Part shown: piece after piece, positions 1-8,828 of the stretch
Position numbering within the stretch: position 1 is the first letter of the stretch
How the letters are laid out: the number at the start of each line of letters is the position of its first letter
NCBI RefSeq assembly: GCF_002797975.1
Contig: NZ_PGET01000001.1
Span: 2,232,001-2,296,000 of the forward strand
Length of the DNA stretch: 64,000 nt
DNA from: [Clostridium] celerecrescens 18A
Lineage (GTDB): Bacteria; Bacillota; Clostridia; Lachnospirales; Lachnospiraceae
Direction of reading: 5' to 3'
The notes under the pieces: generated by a model
Database searches by the model: none
What the model saw: only the letters and a program-made list of their open reading frames with translations
What the model was told of the DNA's origin: nothing
Made by a program: the position numbers and the translations under genes

Positions 1-1627
1 GATGATATCCGCTTACTCCAAGTCCCACCGGACGGTAACGGAGGTTGGTTACTTTTGCATAGGGCACGGGGAAAAAATTCAAATCAATGACATTGTCCAA
101 AGCACGGACTGCATTTCTTGTAAGCTCCGTCAGCTCTTTGGTATCCTTAAGATCAATATTCCCAAGGGAAAGGCTGGCCAGGTTGCACACAACAAAGTCT
201 CCCGGCTTCGTTACAGTTACCACCACAGTCTCTCCGTCCACTGTCTGTATCTGCTGGTCCACCTGTTCCACCCCGCTCATATTCTGAGCTATCTCCGTAC
301 ACAGATTGCTGCAGTAAATGATGCCGCTGTGGCTGTTTGGATTGGCTTCATTGACAATATCCCGGTTAAAGGTAAAGGGCGTTCCTGTTTCCACAGCGCT
401 TTTTAAAACAAGACGGATGATATCTTTAATGGGAATGATCCGCTTGTGGATACGGCTGTCATTCACACAGTCCAGATATCGTTCCTCCCACTGGGCTCCA
501 TAGGAATCTTCCAATGCCCAGCCCTTTATCGTCAGAATCTCATGGGGGCACATCAGGTACCAGTCCCCATCTATGTTCTCCTTTGCCTGCTTCCAGAACA
601 GGTTAGGATAGCAGACGGCCGGAAAAACATCATGAGCCTTCATACGGTCGTCACCGTTATTGGTCCTGAGAGTAAGGAACTCCGGAAGATCCTTGTGCCA
701 GACATCTAAATAAACCGCCACAGCTCCCTGCCGTACCCCAAGCTGGTCCACCGCCACAGCCGTATCATTGGCCAGCTTGATCCACCGGATCACGCCTCCT
801 GCCGCTCCCTTAAAGCCGCGGATCGCACTCCCTGCGGCGCGGACCTTTCCGAAATAAAGGCCCATGCCGCCTCCGAACTTACTGACCTTTGCAAAGCTGT
901 CTATGCTTCGGTAAATGCCATCCAGACTGTCCGGTACGGTATCGATAAAGCAGGAGGATAGCTGATGGTAAGGCTTTCTGGCATTTGAAAGGGTGGGCGT
1001 CGCCATGGTGACCTTCAAAGTACTGAGCATATCATAAAACCGTTTTACCCAAGTATCCCGGTCATCCTTTTCCAGCATGGCAAGATGCATAGCAATCCCA
1101 AGAAACATTTCCTGGGGCGACTCTAAAGGCGCATTCTGCCGGCTGCGGATCACGTACCGGTTAAGCAGCAATTCCAGCCCGGAATAATTAAACAGATGAT
1201 TTCTGCTCTGAACCATATAGCTTTCATACCGGTCAATTTCTTCCTTCTTGTAATTCTCCAGAATGTAATTCCCATAAAGCCCATCCTCTGTCAGAAAACA
1301 TATTTTATCATAAAAGCTTTCAAGCTTTCTGCGTTCCAGCTCTTCCTTTAACCTGGTTTCATAACGCAGCATGGAGAGCCTGGCCCCTATATACTCCCAG
1401 TTCGGCGCCTCCTGGGTTGTCAGCTCCACAGCTGCCTGGATGAGCGCCTCAAACCGTTCTCCCAGGCTCATATTTTTCTTACAGAACCCTGTAAATTTTA
1501 CTGAGAGGTGTTCCAAATCATATGGTGCAAAACCCCAATCCTTCTGGATTCCCTTTAAAACGCCTTCCAGCTCCGGCACCTCTTTAAAATATTCCAGAAT
1601 TACCTTTTTTCCATCTGTCTTGTCCAT
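1..1627 (-). CDS. nrdA: Ribonucleoside-diphosphate reductase alpha subunit (5' part; C-terminus outside window)
   Basis: The minus strand is open from an ATG at 1627 to the window edge (541 codons). It encodes the catalytic subunit of a class I ribonucleotide reductase, which makes deoxyribonucleotides in the cytoplasm. Visible family residues are the first redox cysteine in SSCFIDT (near residue 223) and the active-site NLCTEI near residue 440, which carries the Asn, Cys and Glu of the radical site. The last visible residues, VGLGVSGYH, match the family core. The N-terminus begins directly with a helical domain; I see no ATP-cone, so activity control by an N-terminal cone is not expected. 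An AGGAAT sequence lies upstream of the start. The C-terminal redox tail and any beta-subunit gene lie outside the window. Confidence 0.93.
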   Translation of the reverse strand, partial: MDKTDGKKVILEYFKEVPELEGVLKGIQKDWGFAPYDLEHLSVKFTGFCKKNMSLGERFEALIQAAVELTTQEAPNWEYIGARLSMLRYETRLKEELERRKLESFYDKICFLTEDGLYGNYILENYKKEEIDRYESYMVQSRNHLFNYSGLELLLNRYVIRSRQNAPLESPQEMFLGIAMHLAMLEKDDRDTWVKRFYDMLSTLKVTMATPTLSNARKPYHQLSSCFIDTVPDSLDGIYRSIDSFAKVSKFGGGMGLYFGKVRAAGSAIRGFKGAAGGVIRWIKLANDTAVAVDQLGVRQGAVAVYLDVWHKDLPEFLTLRTNNGDDRMKAHDVFPAVCYPNLFWKQAKENIDGDWYLMCPHEILTIKGWALEDSYGAQWEERYLDCVNDSRIHKRIIPIKDIIRLVLKSAVETGTPFTFNRDIVNEANPNSHSGIIYCSNLCTEIAQNMSGVEQVDQQIQTVDGETVVVTVTKPGDFVVCNLASLSLGNIDLKDTKELTELTRNAVRALDNVIDLNFFPVPYAKVTNLRYRPVGLGVSGYH

Positions 1628-1802
1628 TCATAATTCCTGCCATTCCATGTTTTATATTAGTATCAATAACTGTTATTGGATCTCATATGTAAAAATATAC
1701 CACAACATATAGTTAATTTCAACTACCGATACACAAAATATTCGTTTTCTAATGACTTTCTTCTTTTATTATTTCCAAACAATTGCAGGAAAATTAATGA
1801 TT

Positions 1803-1849
1803 AAAAAAACGCTTAATGTCTTACAAAGTAAGATTTCAAGCGTTTTCAT
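1803..1849 (-). terminator. Rho-independent terminator of the base-transport operon
   Basis: AAAACGCTT (1806-1814) pairs with AAGCGTTTT (1838-1846), and inside it TCTTAC (1819-1824) pairs with GTAAGA (1828-1833). On the minus strand the stem runs into a T-rich tail. It lies just downstream of the last permease gene, so it closes that operon. The remainder of 1628-1863 is the AT-rich upstream region of the reductase gene. Confidence 0.85.
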
Positions 1850-1863
1850 TAAGAGGAAAATCT

Positions 1864-2805
1864 TTATCTTGAACCGCGCACATAAGGCTTCCCAAGGCTT
1901 TCCGGCCCTTGATTTTTGTGGGCGGAGCCCAGCAGGGCCGCTAATGTGATCAGGTAAGGAAGCATGGACAATGCCTGGGAAGGAAGGGGAACTCCCACCG
2001 CCTGAAGACGGATCTGCAGCGCATTGGCAGCACCGAACAAAAAGGCTGCACCCAACATTCCAAAGGGAAGATAACGCCCCAGGATGACAGCCGCCAGAGC
2101 GATATATCCTCGTCCGGAGGTCATATTTTCCGAAAAATTCCCCACCTGTACCAGGACCAGATAAGCGCCCCCAATGCCGCCCAGAATTCCGTTTAACACT
2201 AAGGAGATGTACTGGTACCGGTAAACCGGTATCCCGGCAGAATCCGCTGCGCGGGGACTTTCACCGATGGCGGCAAAGGAAAGTCCTGTGTTTGTCTTCT
2301 TATAAAAAAATGATACTCCCATGACCAGAAAATATATCAAATAGGTTAGAATATCCTGATTAAAAAGAGCATTGCCAATGAGCGGAATATCGGCAAGCAC
2401 CGGGATCCGCACTTTTAACAAAGGCTCAATCTGCTGGTAGGACTGTCCGCCGGACATCAGTTTATACAGGAAGCTGGTAACACCCAGTATAAATATATTA
2501 ATGGCGATCCCGCTGACCGACTGGTCCTTGGAGAGCCTGATAGACAGAATTCCATGAAGCATGCTGACAGCCGCTCCTCCCGCCATACCGCAAAGAAGCC
2601 CTGCAAGAATGCTTCCTGAGTAAAATGTGCCTGCAAAGGAGAAAAAAGCACCGGAAAGCATGACGCCTTCCATTCCGATGTTCAGTATTCCGCATTTTTC
2701 CGATATCGTCTCCCCAAGCCCCGCATAGGCAAGAGGCACAGCCATTCGCACGGCTGCCGATAAAAAGGCAGTCAGAAAGCTGGCGGTTAAGATTTGATGC
2801 ATCAT
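1864..2805 (-). CDS. BMP-type ABC transporter permease, second subunit
   Basis: A 313-residue, strongly hydrophobic protein of the BPD_transp_2 permease family (NupQ/YufQ-like). It forms half of the membrane channel of a nucleoside/base ABC importer. The family signature NIGMEGVMLSGAF near residue 43 is clear, with about nine membrane segments and short loops. It starts directly after the stop of the preceding permease (TAG at 2806-2808, ATG at 2803-2805) and has AAGGAGGAG upstream, which indicates translational coupling. Two tandem Met codons make the start uncertain by one residue. It is the last gene of a six-gene operon that ends at the terminator at 1803-1849. The substrate class is inferred from the family and the operon. 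Confidence 0.88.
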   Translation of the reverse strand: MMHQILTASFLTAFLSAAVRMAVPLAYAGLGETISEKCGILNIGMEGVMLSGAFFSFAGTFYSGSILAGLLCGMAGGAAVSMLHGILSIRLSKDQSVSGIAINIFILGVTSFLYKLMSGGQSYQQIEPLLKVRIPVLADIPLIGNALFNQDILTYLIYFLVMGVSFFYKKTNTGLSFAAIGESPRAADSAGIPVYRYQYISLVLNGILGGIGGAYLVLVQVGNFSENMTSGRGYIALAAVILGRYLPFGMLGAAFLFGAANALQIRLQAVGVPLPSQALSMLPYLITLAALLGSAHKNQGPESLGKPYVRGSR

Positions 2806-3840
2806 CTATTTCTCCTCCTTTGCTCTCATCTTTTCAGTCAGAAGTTCCCTGCCCAGTATAAGCAGAACGATAAATCCAATCAGAAAATCTACGATCGCAG
2901 AGGGAACTCCCATCTGCCTCTGCATGGAGTTTGCCCCGACTTCCAAGGCCGCAAATAAGACAGAAACCAAAAGTACTCCGCCCGGATGGTTAAAGGCCAA
3001 AAGAGTTATTAGAATTGCCGTATAGCCGCAGCCTCCTGATATTCCTTCAAGCAGCTTTTTCTGGACTCCCAATACCTCCACAGCTCCCGCAATTCCTGCA
3101 AGACCTCCGCTTAACACCGCTGACAGGATAATGTTCTTCACTACTGAAATGCCGCTGCATGCTGCTGCCCGTTTATTAAAGCCCACCGCTTTGAATTCAT
3201 AGCCTAAGGTTGTCTTTTCCATGAGAAACCATACAAACAACACGGCTCCAAGGGCTATAAAGATGCCCGTATGAACTCTGGTCGGCTTTAAGAAACGTAA
3301 AAGTGTGACCGATGCTTCTATCTTTTCAGATTGAGGAATGCTTCCCGCCGGATCCATGAGAAAGGTGCGGACCGCGATGCCCAAAAGATTCATGGAAATA
3401 TAGTTAAGCATAATGGTGCATATGATTTCTGATATTCCAAGCTTTGCCTTTAATATGGCCGCTATCAGAGCCCATAGACCGCCAAAGAGAAAGCCGCAGC
3501 CAATGGCAAGGATAATCCGGAAACCCCCGGTCACACCGGTGGCATTTAAAGCCACCCAGGCAGACGCAAGAGCTCCTATGTAAAATTGTCCTTCAGCACC
3601 GATATTAAAAAAGCCGGTCCGAAAGGCCACCGAACAGCCAAGTCCGGTGAGAATCAAAGGAGTCGCTTTTACAAACACTTCCCCGAAGCCGCTCACATTG
3701 CCGAAGATTCCGTTGAAAAACATCCGTCCTGCCGTAAGAGGATCGGCCCCTGATAAAATGATAAGGATGGCCGCCATTGCAATGGAAAGGAACGCGATCT
3801 CCGTTACTTCCACTGCCTTCCATTTTTTCATGTGATTCAT
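2806..3840 (-). CDS. BMP-type ABC transporter permease, first subunit
   Basis: A 344-residue membrane protein of the same permease family as its downstream neighbour (NupP/YufP-like). The signature NIGAEGQFYIGALAS lies near residue 78, preceded by a hydrophobic first segment at about 15-32 and followed by several more membrane spans. It would pair with the permease at 1864-2805 to form the pore. Its start overlaps the end of the ATPase gene by 4 bases (ATGA), a usual sign of coupled translation. Paired permeases of this kind, together with one double ATPase and a BMP lipoprotein, import nucleosides or purine bases in known relatives (B. subtilis NupNOPQ). The exact substrate is not readable from the sequence. 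Confidence 0.88.
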   Translation of the reverse strand: MNHMKKWKAVEVTEIAFLSIAMAAILIILSGADPLTAGRMFFNGIFGNVSGFGEVFVKATPLILTGLGCSVAFRTGFFNIGAEGQFYIGALASAWVALNATGVTGGFRIILAIGCGFLFGGLWALIAAILKAKLGISEIICTIMLNYISMNLLGIAVRTFLMDPAGSIPQSEKIEASVTLLRFLKPTRVHTGIFIALGAVLFVWFLMEKTTLGYEFKAVGFNKRAAACSGISVVKNIILSAVLSGGLAGIAGAVEVLGVQKKLLEGISGGCGYTAILITLLAFNHPGGVLLVSVLFAALEVGANSMQRQMGVPSAIVDFLIGFIVLLILGRELLTEKMRAKEEK

Positions 3841-5366
3841 GGCCTTCCTCCTATTTCCGTCACTCCGCCCATATAAAGTCCGATTTTAAATACATCCGCT
3901 TCTTCCCTGTTAAGGATTCCCATAATACGTCCTTCGAACATCACTGCAATCCGGTCGCTTAAGGAAAGGATCTCATCTAAATCGGCTGATATGAGCAAAA
4001 CGCTTTTTCCCTGGTTCTTCTGCCTGATCAAAGTCTGATGTACAAATTCTGTTGCTCCGATGTCCAATCCTCTGGTAGGCTGGCTGGCTACAATCAGCCT
4101 GGCCTCTTTCGATATTTCACGTGACAGGATCACCTTCTGCTGATTTCCGCCGCTCATAAGCTTGACCGGCGTCCTGGCTCCACTTTTTCCTGATGTCCGG
4201 ATTCCATACTCTTCAATGGCTTCTAATGCCCGGTTTTCCGCCTTTTTATGATCAAGAATCCATTTTTTTGAAAACGGCAGACGGTTGTACATGCGCAGGA
4301 TCATATTTTCTGTTACCGTCATGTCTACAACCAGACTGTCCATGTGACGGTCATCGGATATATAGGAGATGCCATTATGAAAACGTTCTCTTACAGATCG
4401 GCTGTCAATGACTTTCCCTTCAAATGAGATGGTTCCCTCCGTATGCTTACGGATTCCTGTGATAGCCTCGGCAAGCTCCTTTTGTCCGTTTCCTTCCACT
4501 CCGGCAATTCCAAGGATCTCCCCTTTATAAACCGTAAGGCAGATATGATCTAACGCTTTTTTGCCGGCCCGCTTTTTTAATAAAGAAACGCCTTCAAGGC
4601 TCAATGCCGCTTCCTTTGATGTCTTTTTCCTGTCTTCCGTTTTAGGGGAAAGGGGCCTGCCTATCATAAAGGCAGATAATTCCTCCGGCGTGGTCTCTGA
4701 TGTGACCAGATCCTTAACCGCCTTTCCATCCCTTAATATGGTAACTCTGTCGCTGATTGCCATGATCTCACTCAGGCGATGGGTAATGATGATAATACCA
4801 TGGCCCTCATCCTTTAACCGTCTTAACACATGAAAGAAATTTTCTGCTTCCTGAGGGGTCAAAACTCCTGTGGGTTCATCTAAAATGAGCAGGTCCGCCT
4901 TTCGGTATAGGGCTTTTAGAATCTCCACCCTCTGCTGTTCTCCTACGGACAGACTATAAACCGGTTCATCAGGCTTTACAAAAAGGCCGTATTTTTCCGC
5001 CAGCATGCAGACCTCTTCTGAGGCCTGTTTTCTGTTAAGAACCTCTTTCCTGCTGTCAGATCCCAGAATGATATTGTCAAGCACTGTCATCCGGTTTACA
5101 AGAGAAAAGTGCTGATGGACCATGCCGATTCCATGGCTTATGGCATCGGCGGGAGACTTAAACCGGACCGCTTCTCCTTTGTAGAAGATTTCCCCGCCAT
5201 CAGACTGGTAAATGCCAAATAATATGTTCATCAGCGTAGTCTTTCCGGCTCCGTTCTCCCCAAGCAGGGCATGAATCTCCCCTTTTTCCACGGAAAGGTT
5301 GATATCCTCATTGGCATACACACCGGAAAATGCCTTTGTAATATGTTTCATTTCCAATAATGGCAT
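3837..5366 (-). CDS. BMP-type ABC transporter ATP-binding protein (two ABC domains)
   Basis: A 509-residue cytoplasmic ATPase with two ABC cassettes, as in NupO/YufO and RbsA-like proteins. The first cassette has Walker A GENGAGKT at 36-43, signature SVGEQQR near 141 and Walker B LLILDEPTG. The second has a degenerate Walker A (GVEGNGQKE near 290), a complete signature SGGNQQKV near 405 and a C-terminal LISADLDEILSLSDR segment. A degenerate second nucleotide site is normal for this family. The gene follows the lipoprotein gene by 11 bases and overlaps the permease gene by 4, so it is part of the same transcript. It powers import by the two downstream permeases. Confidence 0.92.
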   Translation of the reverse strand: MPLLEMKHITKAFSGVYANEDINLSVEKGEIHALLGENGAGKTTLMNILFGIYQSDGGEIFYKGEAVRFKSPADAISHGIGMVHQHFSLVNRMTVLDNIILGSDSRKEVLNRKQASEEVCMLAEKYGLFVKPDEPVYSLSVGEQQRVEILKALYRKADLLILDEPTGVLTPQEAENFFHVLRRLKDEGHGIIIITHRLSEIMAISDRVTILRDGKAVKDLVTSETTPEELSAFMIGRPLSPKTEDRKKTSKEAALSLEGVSLLKKRAGKKALDHICLTVYKGEILGIAGVEGNGQKELAEAITGIRKHTEGTISFEGKVIDSRSVRERFHNGISYISDDRHMDSLVVDMTVTENMILRMYNRLPFSKKWILDHKKAENRALEAIEEYGIRTSGKSGARTPVKLMSGGNQQKVILSREISKEARLIVASQPTRGLDIGATEFVHQTLIRQKNQGKSVLLISADLDEILSLSDRIAVMFEGRIMGILNREEADVFKIGLYMGGVTEIGGRP

Positions 5367-5377
5367 ATGAATACTCC

Positions 5378-6442
5378 CTATCTGATCTTTGTATCACATG
5401 TTACCGTAAATTCTCCGGCTGCAATGGCTAATACCTTTTTCTCAATCTCCGCCTTTACCTCATCCGGGACCTTGTCCTCCAGTTCATGGTATGATGCGAT
5501 GCTCACCGCGCCTTCCTTCATGCCCAGATTATAGATTCCTCCCGCAAAGCTTCCGTCTGCCACCGACTGAAAGGCTATTTCAATCACATGGGGGATGTGG
5601 TATATGGAAGAAGAAAGAACAGTTTCCGGAGCCAGTCCATTTTGGTCATAGGAATCTCCGGTTGCATAAACCTTTGCCTCCTTTGCCGCATTGATGGCTC
5701 CTGTACCGGATTCGTTGGCACAATGGCCGATGACATCGGCTCCATTGTCGATCATAGCCTGTGCAGCTTCTTTTCCCAGAGCTGTATCCGTAAATGAACC
5801 GGTCCATGCAGTCTGGACTTCAATGTCAGGTTTTACGGACTTTGCACCATCCTCAAAGCCATTCATGATTTTAACAAGGGAGGCGCCCTGAATGGGTCCT
5901 ACAAAACCAATTTTATTACTTTTTGACATTCCTGCTGCAAGCATTCCCATGATATAACCTCCTTCTTCGCATTTGGTAACATAGGATGCCACATTGTCAG
6001 CGGAAACCTCTCCCTCTGTCACAATAAATTTAGTATCCGGATACTGTTCTGCCACTTCTACGGCAGAGTCACCGAACTCGTAGCCGTGGCCGATCACCAC
6101 GTCAAAGCCATTGGCGGCATAATCAGCAAACGCGGCTTCAATGTCATCAGGAGTCAGATTTTCCGTATAGGCGGTCTCACAGCCATAATCGGATTCCAGA
6201 AGTTTTAATCCTTCATAAGCGGATTGGCACCAGCCCATGTCATTTGCCGCACCGGAAAGGCAAAGGGCTACCTTGAACGTTTTAGAAGTTTCGGATGTAT
6301 TAGAAGTTTCAGATGTCTCAGATGATACAGATGTATTAGGGGTCTCTGTTTTTGTCTCTGTCTTTTTACTACAGCCTGCTAAGGATGCAGCCGCCATGGA
6401 AGCAGCAAGAAACAGGGCTGCCAGTTTTTTTAAGTTTTTCAT
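5378..6442 (-). CDS. BMP family substrate-binding lipoprotein
   Basis: A 354-residue extracellular binding lipoprotein of the Bmp/Med family, the substrate receptor of the adjacent ABC importer. The signal peptide (residues 1-23) ends in a lipobox SLAGC with the lipidated Cys at 24, followed by a Ser/Thr/Glu-rich linker to about residue 55. The body shows family features such as KVALCLSG, NDMGWCQSAYEGL and GHGYEFGD. Members of this family bind nucleosides or purines. A good start is supported by the basic MKNLKK N-terminus. The gene lies between the MerR regulator gene (38-base gap) and the ATPase gene (11-base gap), consistent with one operon. Confidence 0.9.
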   Translation of the reverse strand: MKNLKKLAALFLAASMAAASLAGCSKKTETKTETPNTSVSSETSETSNTSETSKTFKVALCLSGAANDMGWCQSAYEGLKLLESDYGCETAYTENLTPDDIEAAFADYAANGFDVVIGHGYEFGDSAVEVAEQYPDTKFIVTEGEVSADNVASYVTKCEEGGYIMGMLAAGMSKSNKIGFVGPIQGASLVKIMNGFEDGAKSVKPDIEVQTAWTGSFTDTALGKEAAQAMIDNGADVIGHCANESGTGAINAAKEAKVYATGDSYDQNGLAPETVLSSSIYHIPHVIEIAFQSVADGSFAGGIYNLGMKEGAVSIASYHELEDKVPDEVKAEIEKKVLAIAAGEFTVTCDTKIR

Positions 6443-6480
6443 AATGATTCTCCTCTCTTGTTGTCAATTCCTTCGTTGTG

Positions 6481-7242
6481 CTAAGTTTTCATTATCCGGA
6501 TCTGCGTATGGGTGATGTAATTGGAGCTTTGGTTTTCCACAAACTGATCCAGAATATTAAAATTAATGGTTAGATCTTCAAATTCCAGATCCGGTCTTGC
6601 ATTTCGGATCCGCTCAATGGTAGCTGGTACCGTTTCATAAGAGCCCAGGTGATAGCCGCATAGAAAATCGCCTGCAGGAATTTTACGGATCTGATCCTTT
6701 CTGATCGCCTCCGGCAACGGTTCGCTGGATGGATATAAATAAGCACCGAAATATTTTCCTTCTCCCTGATAAAAGGCGATGGTAGGATAAAAATAGAAGG
6801 AATTCTGCCGATAGATCATCTCTTCTTCTCCAATGGCAAGAAAGGCCCTGTCTTCAAAATGGCGGATGGTGATCTCATCCGTATGGATATTTTCCATCTC
6901 TTCTTCAATAAAACGAAGCTTTCTCTGAATGGCCTCATCAATGGAAATCAGCTCCATCCACTGCCTGTGAAGCTCCTCTGAACGCTGCTTTAAGGAATCC
7001 AGAGCGGAACCGGCATGCTGTGTGCTCCGCTGCTTTGTGATTTCCTCCAGGGAGTATCCAAGCTTTCGCATATAGCATATGGTTGCCAGCTCATAAATCT
7101 GGTCAAACTCATATTTTCTCCTGCCGTTTTTCATATCCCGCATTCTTGGTTTAAATATGTCTATGCTGTCATAATAATACAGGGTCTGTATATTCAGCCC
7201 GAAAAGAGATCCCATCTCTCCAATGGATAAAAATTCCTTCAA
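6481..7242 (-). CDS. MerR family transcriptional regulator with GyrI-like effector domain
   Basis: A 253-residue regulator. The N-terminus (LSIGEMGSLFGLNIQTLYYY) is the MerR winged helix-turn-helix, followed by the wing residues NGRRKY and a coiled-coil dimerisation region at roughly 75-115. From about 120 onward the protein resembles the GyrI-like/BmrR-type small-molecule binding domain. It sits as gene two of the operon, 33 bases behind the aminohydrolase gene. The operon promoter at 8723-8753 has the 19-bp spacer and central palindrome typical of MerR control, so I infer that this protein regulates its own operon, with a transported base or a related small molecule as effector. The effector identity is unknown. 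Confidence 0.88.
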   Translation of the reverse strand: MKEFLSIGEMGSLFGLNIQTLYYYDSIDIFKPRMRDMKNGRRKYEFDQIYELATICYMRKLGYSLEEITKQRSTQHAGSALDSLKQRSEELHRQWMELISIDEAIQRKLRFIEEEMENIHTDEITIRHFEDRAFLAIGEEEMIYRQNSFYFYPTIAFYQGEGKYFGAYLYPSSEPLPEAIRKDQIRKIPAGDFLCGYHLGSYETVPATIERIRNARPDLEFEDLTINFNILDQFVENQSSNYITHTQIRIMKT

Positions 7243-7275
7243 ACCGTTTTCCTCAACTTTCTATGATCAGGCGGC

Positions 7276-8670
7276 TTATAAAAACGGACGGAATGCCTCA
7301 CTTGGCTTACGTATCACTCTGGTGCAGACCGCCTCTCCTTCAGAAGCCAGCCGTTTCTCGTCCACTCCGGTGATCACGCCATCCTTATAAACCACTTTTC
7401 CATTAATCATAGTGAGCCATACGTTTCCTGTCAAGCCAACCCTTGCAAGGAAATTCTTGGGATCATGGATTGCTCCTGCAAGCTCCAGGACTTCTGCATC
7501 TATCATAAATAAATCGGCTGCCTTTTCCGGTTCCAGAGAGCCCAGATCCGGTCTTCCCAGAGTCTTTGCTCCATTGATGGTTGCGATTTTTAACATATCA
7601 TAGGCAGACGCACAGCCGCCTCTTTCCTTTGTATAATAAGTCTGCATCATATAAGCAGAGCGAAGGGCATCAAGAAGATTGGAGCTGTCATTGGTTGAGG
7701 ATCCGTCACAGCCAAGGCTTATAAGAACTCCTGCCTCCTGCATGGCCTTAATATCAAGAATTGGGAAGCCTCCCAGCACAGCCGGAGCAGGGCAATGGGA
7801 AATCCCGGTTCCGGTTTCAGCAAGCAGCTTGTATTCTTCGGGAAGCACTTCCCAGTTATGGGCATACCAGACGTCTTCTCCTATAAAGCCGATATCCCTG
7901 CACCATTCCAGAGTGCGTTTTCCATAGCGGGCCTTGATCCCTTCCGTCTCCCCTTCCCCTAAATGGGTATGCATCCGCACGCCCATGCCTCTGGCTGCGG
8001 CAACGGTTTCAATAAATGTTTCCGGCCTGCAATTAATCGGCTGGCAGGGCGCCATGACGATCTGCTGCATGGAATAAGGACCTGGATCATGATAGAGACG
8101 GATAAGCCTTTCGCAATCTTTTAAGAATTCATCCGTAGTCTCCAGCATATTGTCTGGAATCGAGCTTCCCTCGCTCCTTGAAAGCGTGTTGCTGCCCCTC
8201 CCTGCATGATAACGGATTCCCATAAGATTTGCTGCTTCCATCTGCCGGTCCACCGGATCCTTGCCGGTTTTCTTCGTATAACAGTACTGGTGGTCAAAGG
8301 CGCAGGTGCAGCCGTGTTTGATTAAATCGGCAAAAGCCGTAAGAGTGGAATAATAAATGACATCATTGTCAACGATCTGAAAAATCCGGTAGATCTTATC
8401 GATCCAGTCCATGACCGTCAGATTCGGATAATCAATGGTGATCAGATTCCTTACAAAGGTTTGAAAGAAGTGATGATGGGTGTTGATTAGTCCCGGGTAT
8501 ACAAATTTTCCTGATCCGTCAATGACCTGTGCGCCTTCTTCCTTTATCCCAGGGCCTATTGACACAATCTTAGGCCCTTCAATCAGGATATCGGTGTCTT
8601 TGTACACATGGTCATTTTCATCACAGGTTATAATTGCCTTGGCATTCTTTATCAATAATTTTAAAGCCAT
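7276..8670 (-). CDS. Amidohydrolase-superfamily purine/pterin-type base deaminase (8-oxoguanine deaminase-like)
   Basis: A 464-residue metal-dependent amidohydrolase of the cytosine/8-oxoguanine/AtzB deaminase group. Metal and catalytic residues are visible: the HxH pair H65/H67 in NTHHHFF, H234 and H236 in MHTHLGEGE, H271 in YAHNW and D322 in LGCDGSSTND. The HTHLGEGE and HCPAPA stretches fit deaminases acting on hydroxylated or oxidised bases, with 8-oxoguanine deaminase the closest kind I recognise; an isoxanthopterin or triazine-type specificity cannot be excluded. It is the first gene of an operon with a BMP nucleoside-type importer, so I infer that it deaminates an imported base in the cytoplasm, freeing ammonia. 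The start follows the MerR-type promoter by about 50 bases. Confidence 0.85.
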   Translation of the reverse strand: MALKLLIKNAKAIITCDENDHVYKDTDILIEGPKIVSIGPGIKEEGAQVIDGSGKFVYPGLINTHHHFFQTFVRNLITIDYPNLTVMDWIDKIYRIFQIVDNDVIYYSTLTAFADLIKHGCTCAFDHQYCYTKKTGKDPVDRQMEAANLMGIRYHAGRGSNTLSRSEGSSIPDNMLETTDEFLKDCERLIRLYHDPGPYSMQQIVMAPCQPINCRPETFIETVAAARGMGVRMHTHLGEGETEGIKARYGKRTLEWCRDIGFIGEDVWYAHNWEVLPEEYKLLAETGTGISHCPAPAVLGGFPILDIKAMQEAGVLISLGCDGSSTNDSSNLLDALRSAYMMQTYYTKERGGCASAYDMLKIATINGAKTLGRPDLGSLEPEKAADLFMIDAEVLELAGAIHDPKNFLARVGLTGNVWLTMINGKVVYKDGVITGVDEKRLASEGEAVCTRVIRKPSEAFRPFL

Positions 8671-8722
8671 GTTATCCCTCCATTTTCAGTACGGCACCAT
8701 GCCGTCATTTAAAATCGAGGTC

Positions 8723-8753
8723 ATTATATATCCTATAGCAACTATAGGTTCAA
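8723..8753 (-). promoter_or_regulatory. MerR-type promoter/operator with 19-bp spacer
   Basis: On the minus strand a -35 box TTGAAC (8753-8748) and a -10 box TATAAT (8728-8723) are separated by 19 bp instead of 17. The spacer holds a perfect inverted repeat, CCTATAG (8732-8738) and CTATAGG (8742-8748) around CAA. An over-long spacer with a central dyad is the hallmark of MerR-activated promoters. It drives the operon starting with the aminohydrolase at 8670. Confidence 0.8.
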
Positions 8754-8828
8754 GCTTGAAGCATCAATTCATTAATTAAAAAAATTTATAATCATTTTGC
8801 AATTTTCTTATAAGCGTATATTCCATTC

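Noticed and set aside
2..709. Plus-strand open frames of up to 134 codons at the left edge
   Set aside because: They lie antisense to the well-supported ribonucleotide reductase gene, have no ribosome sites and no recognisable protein features.
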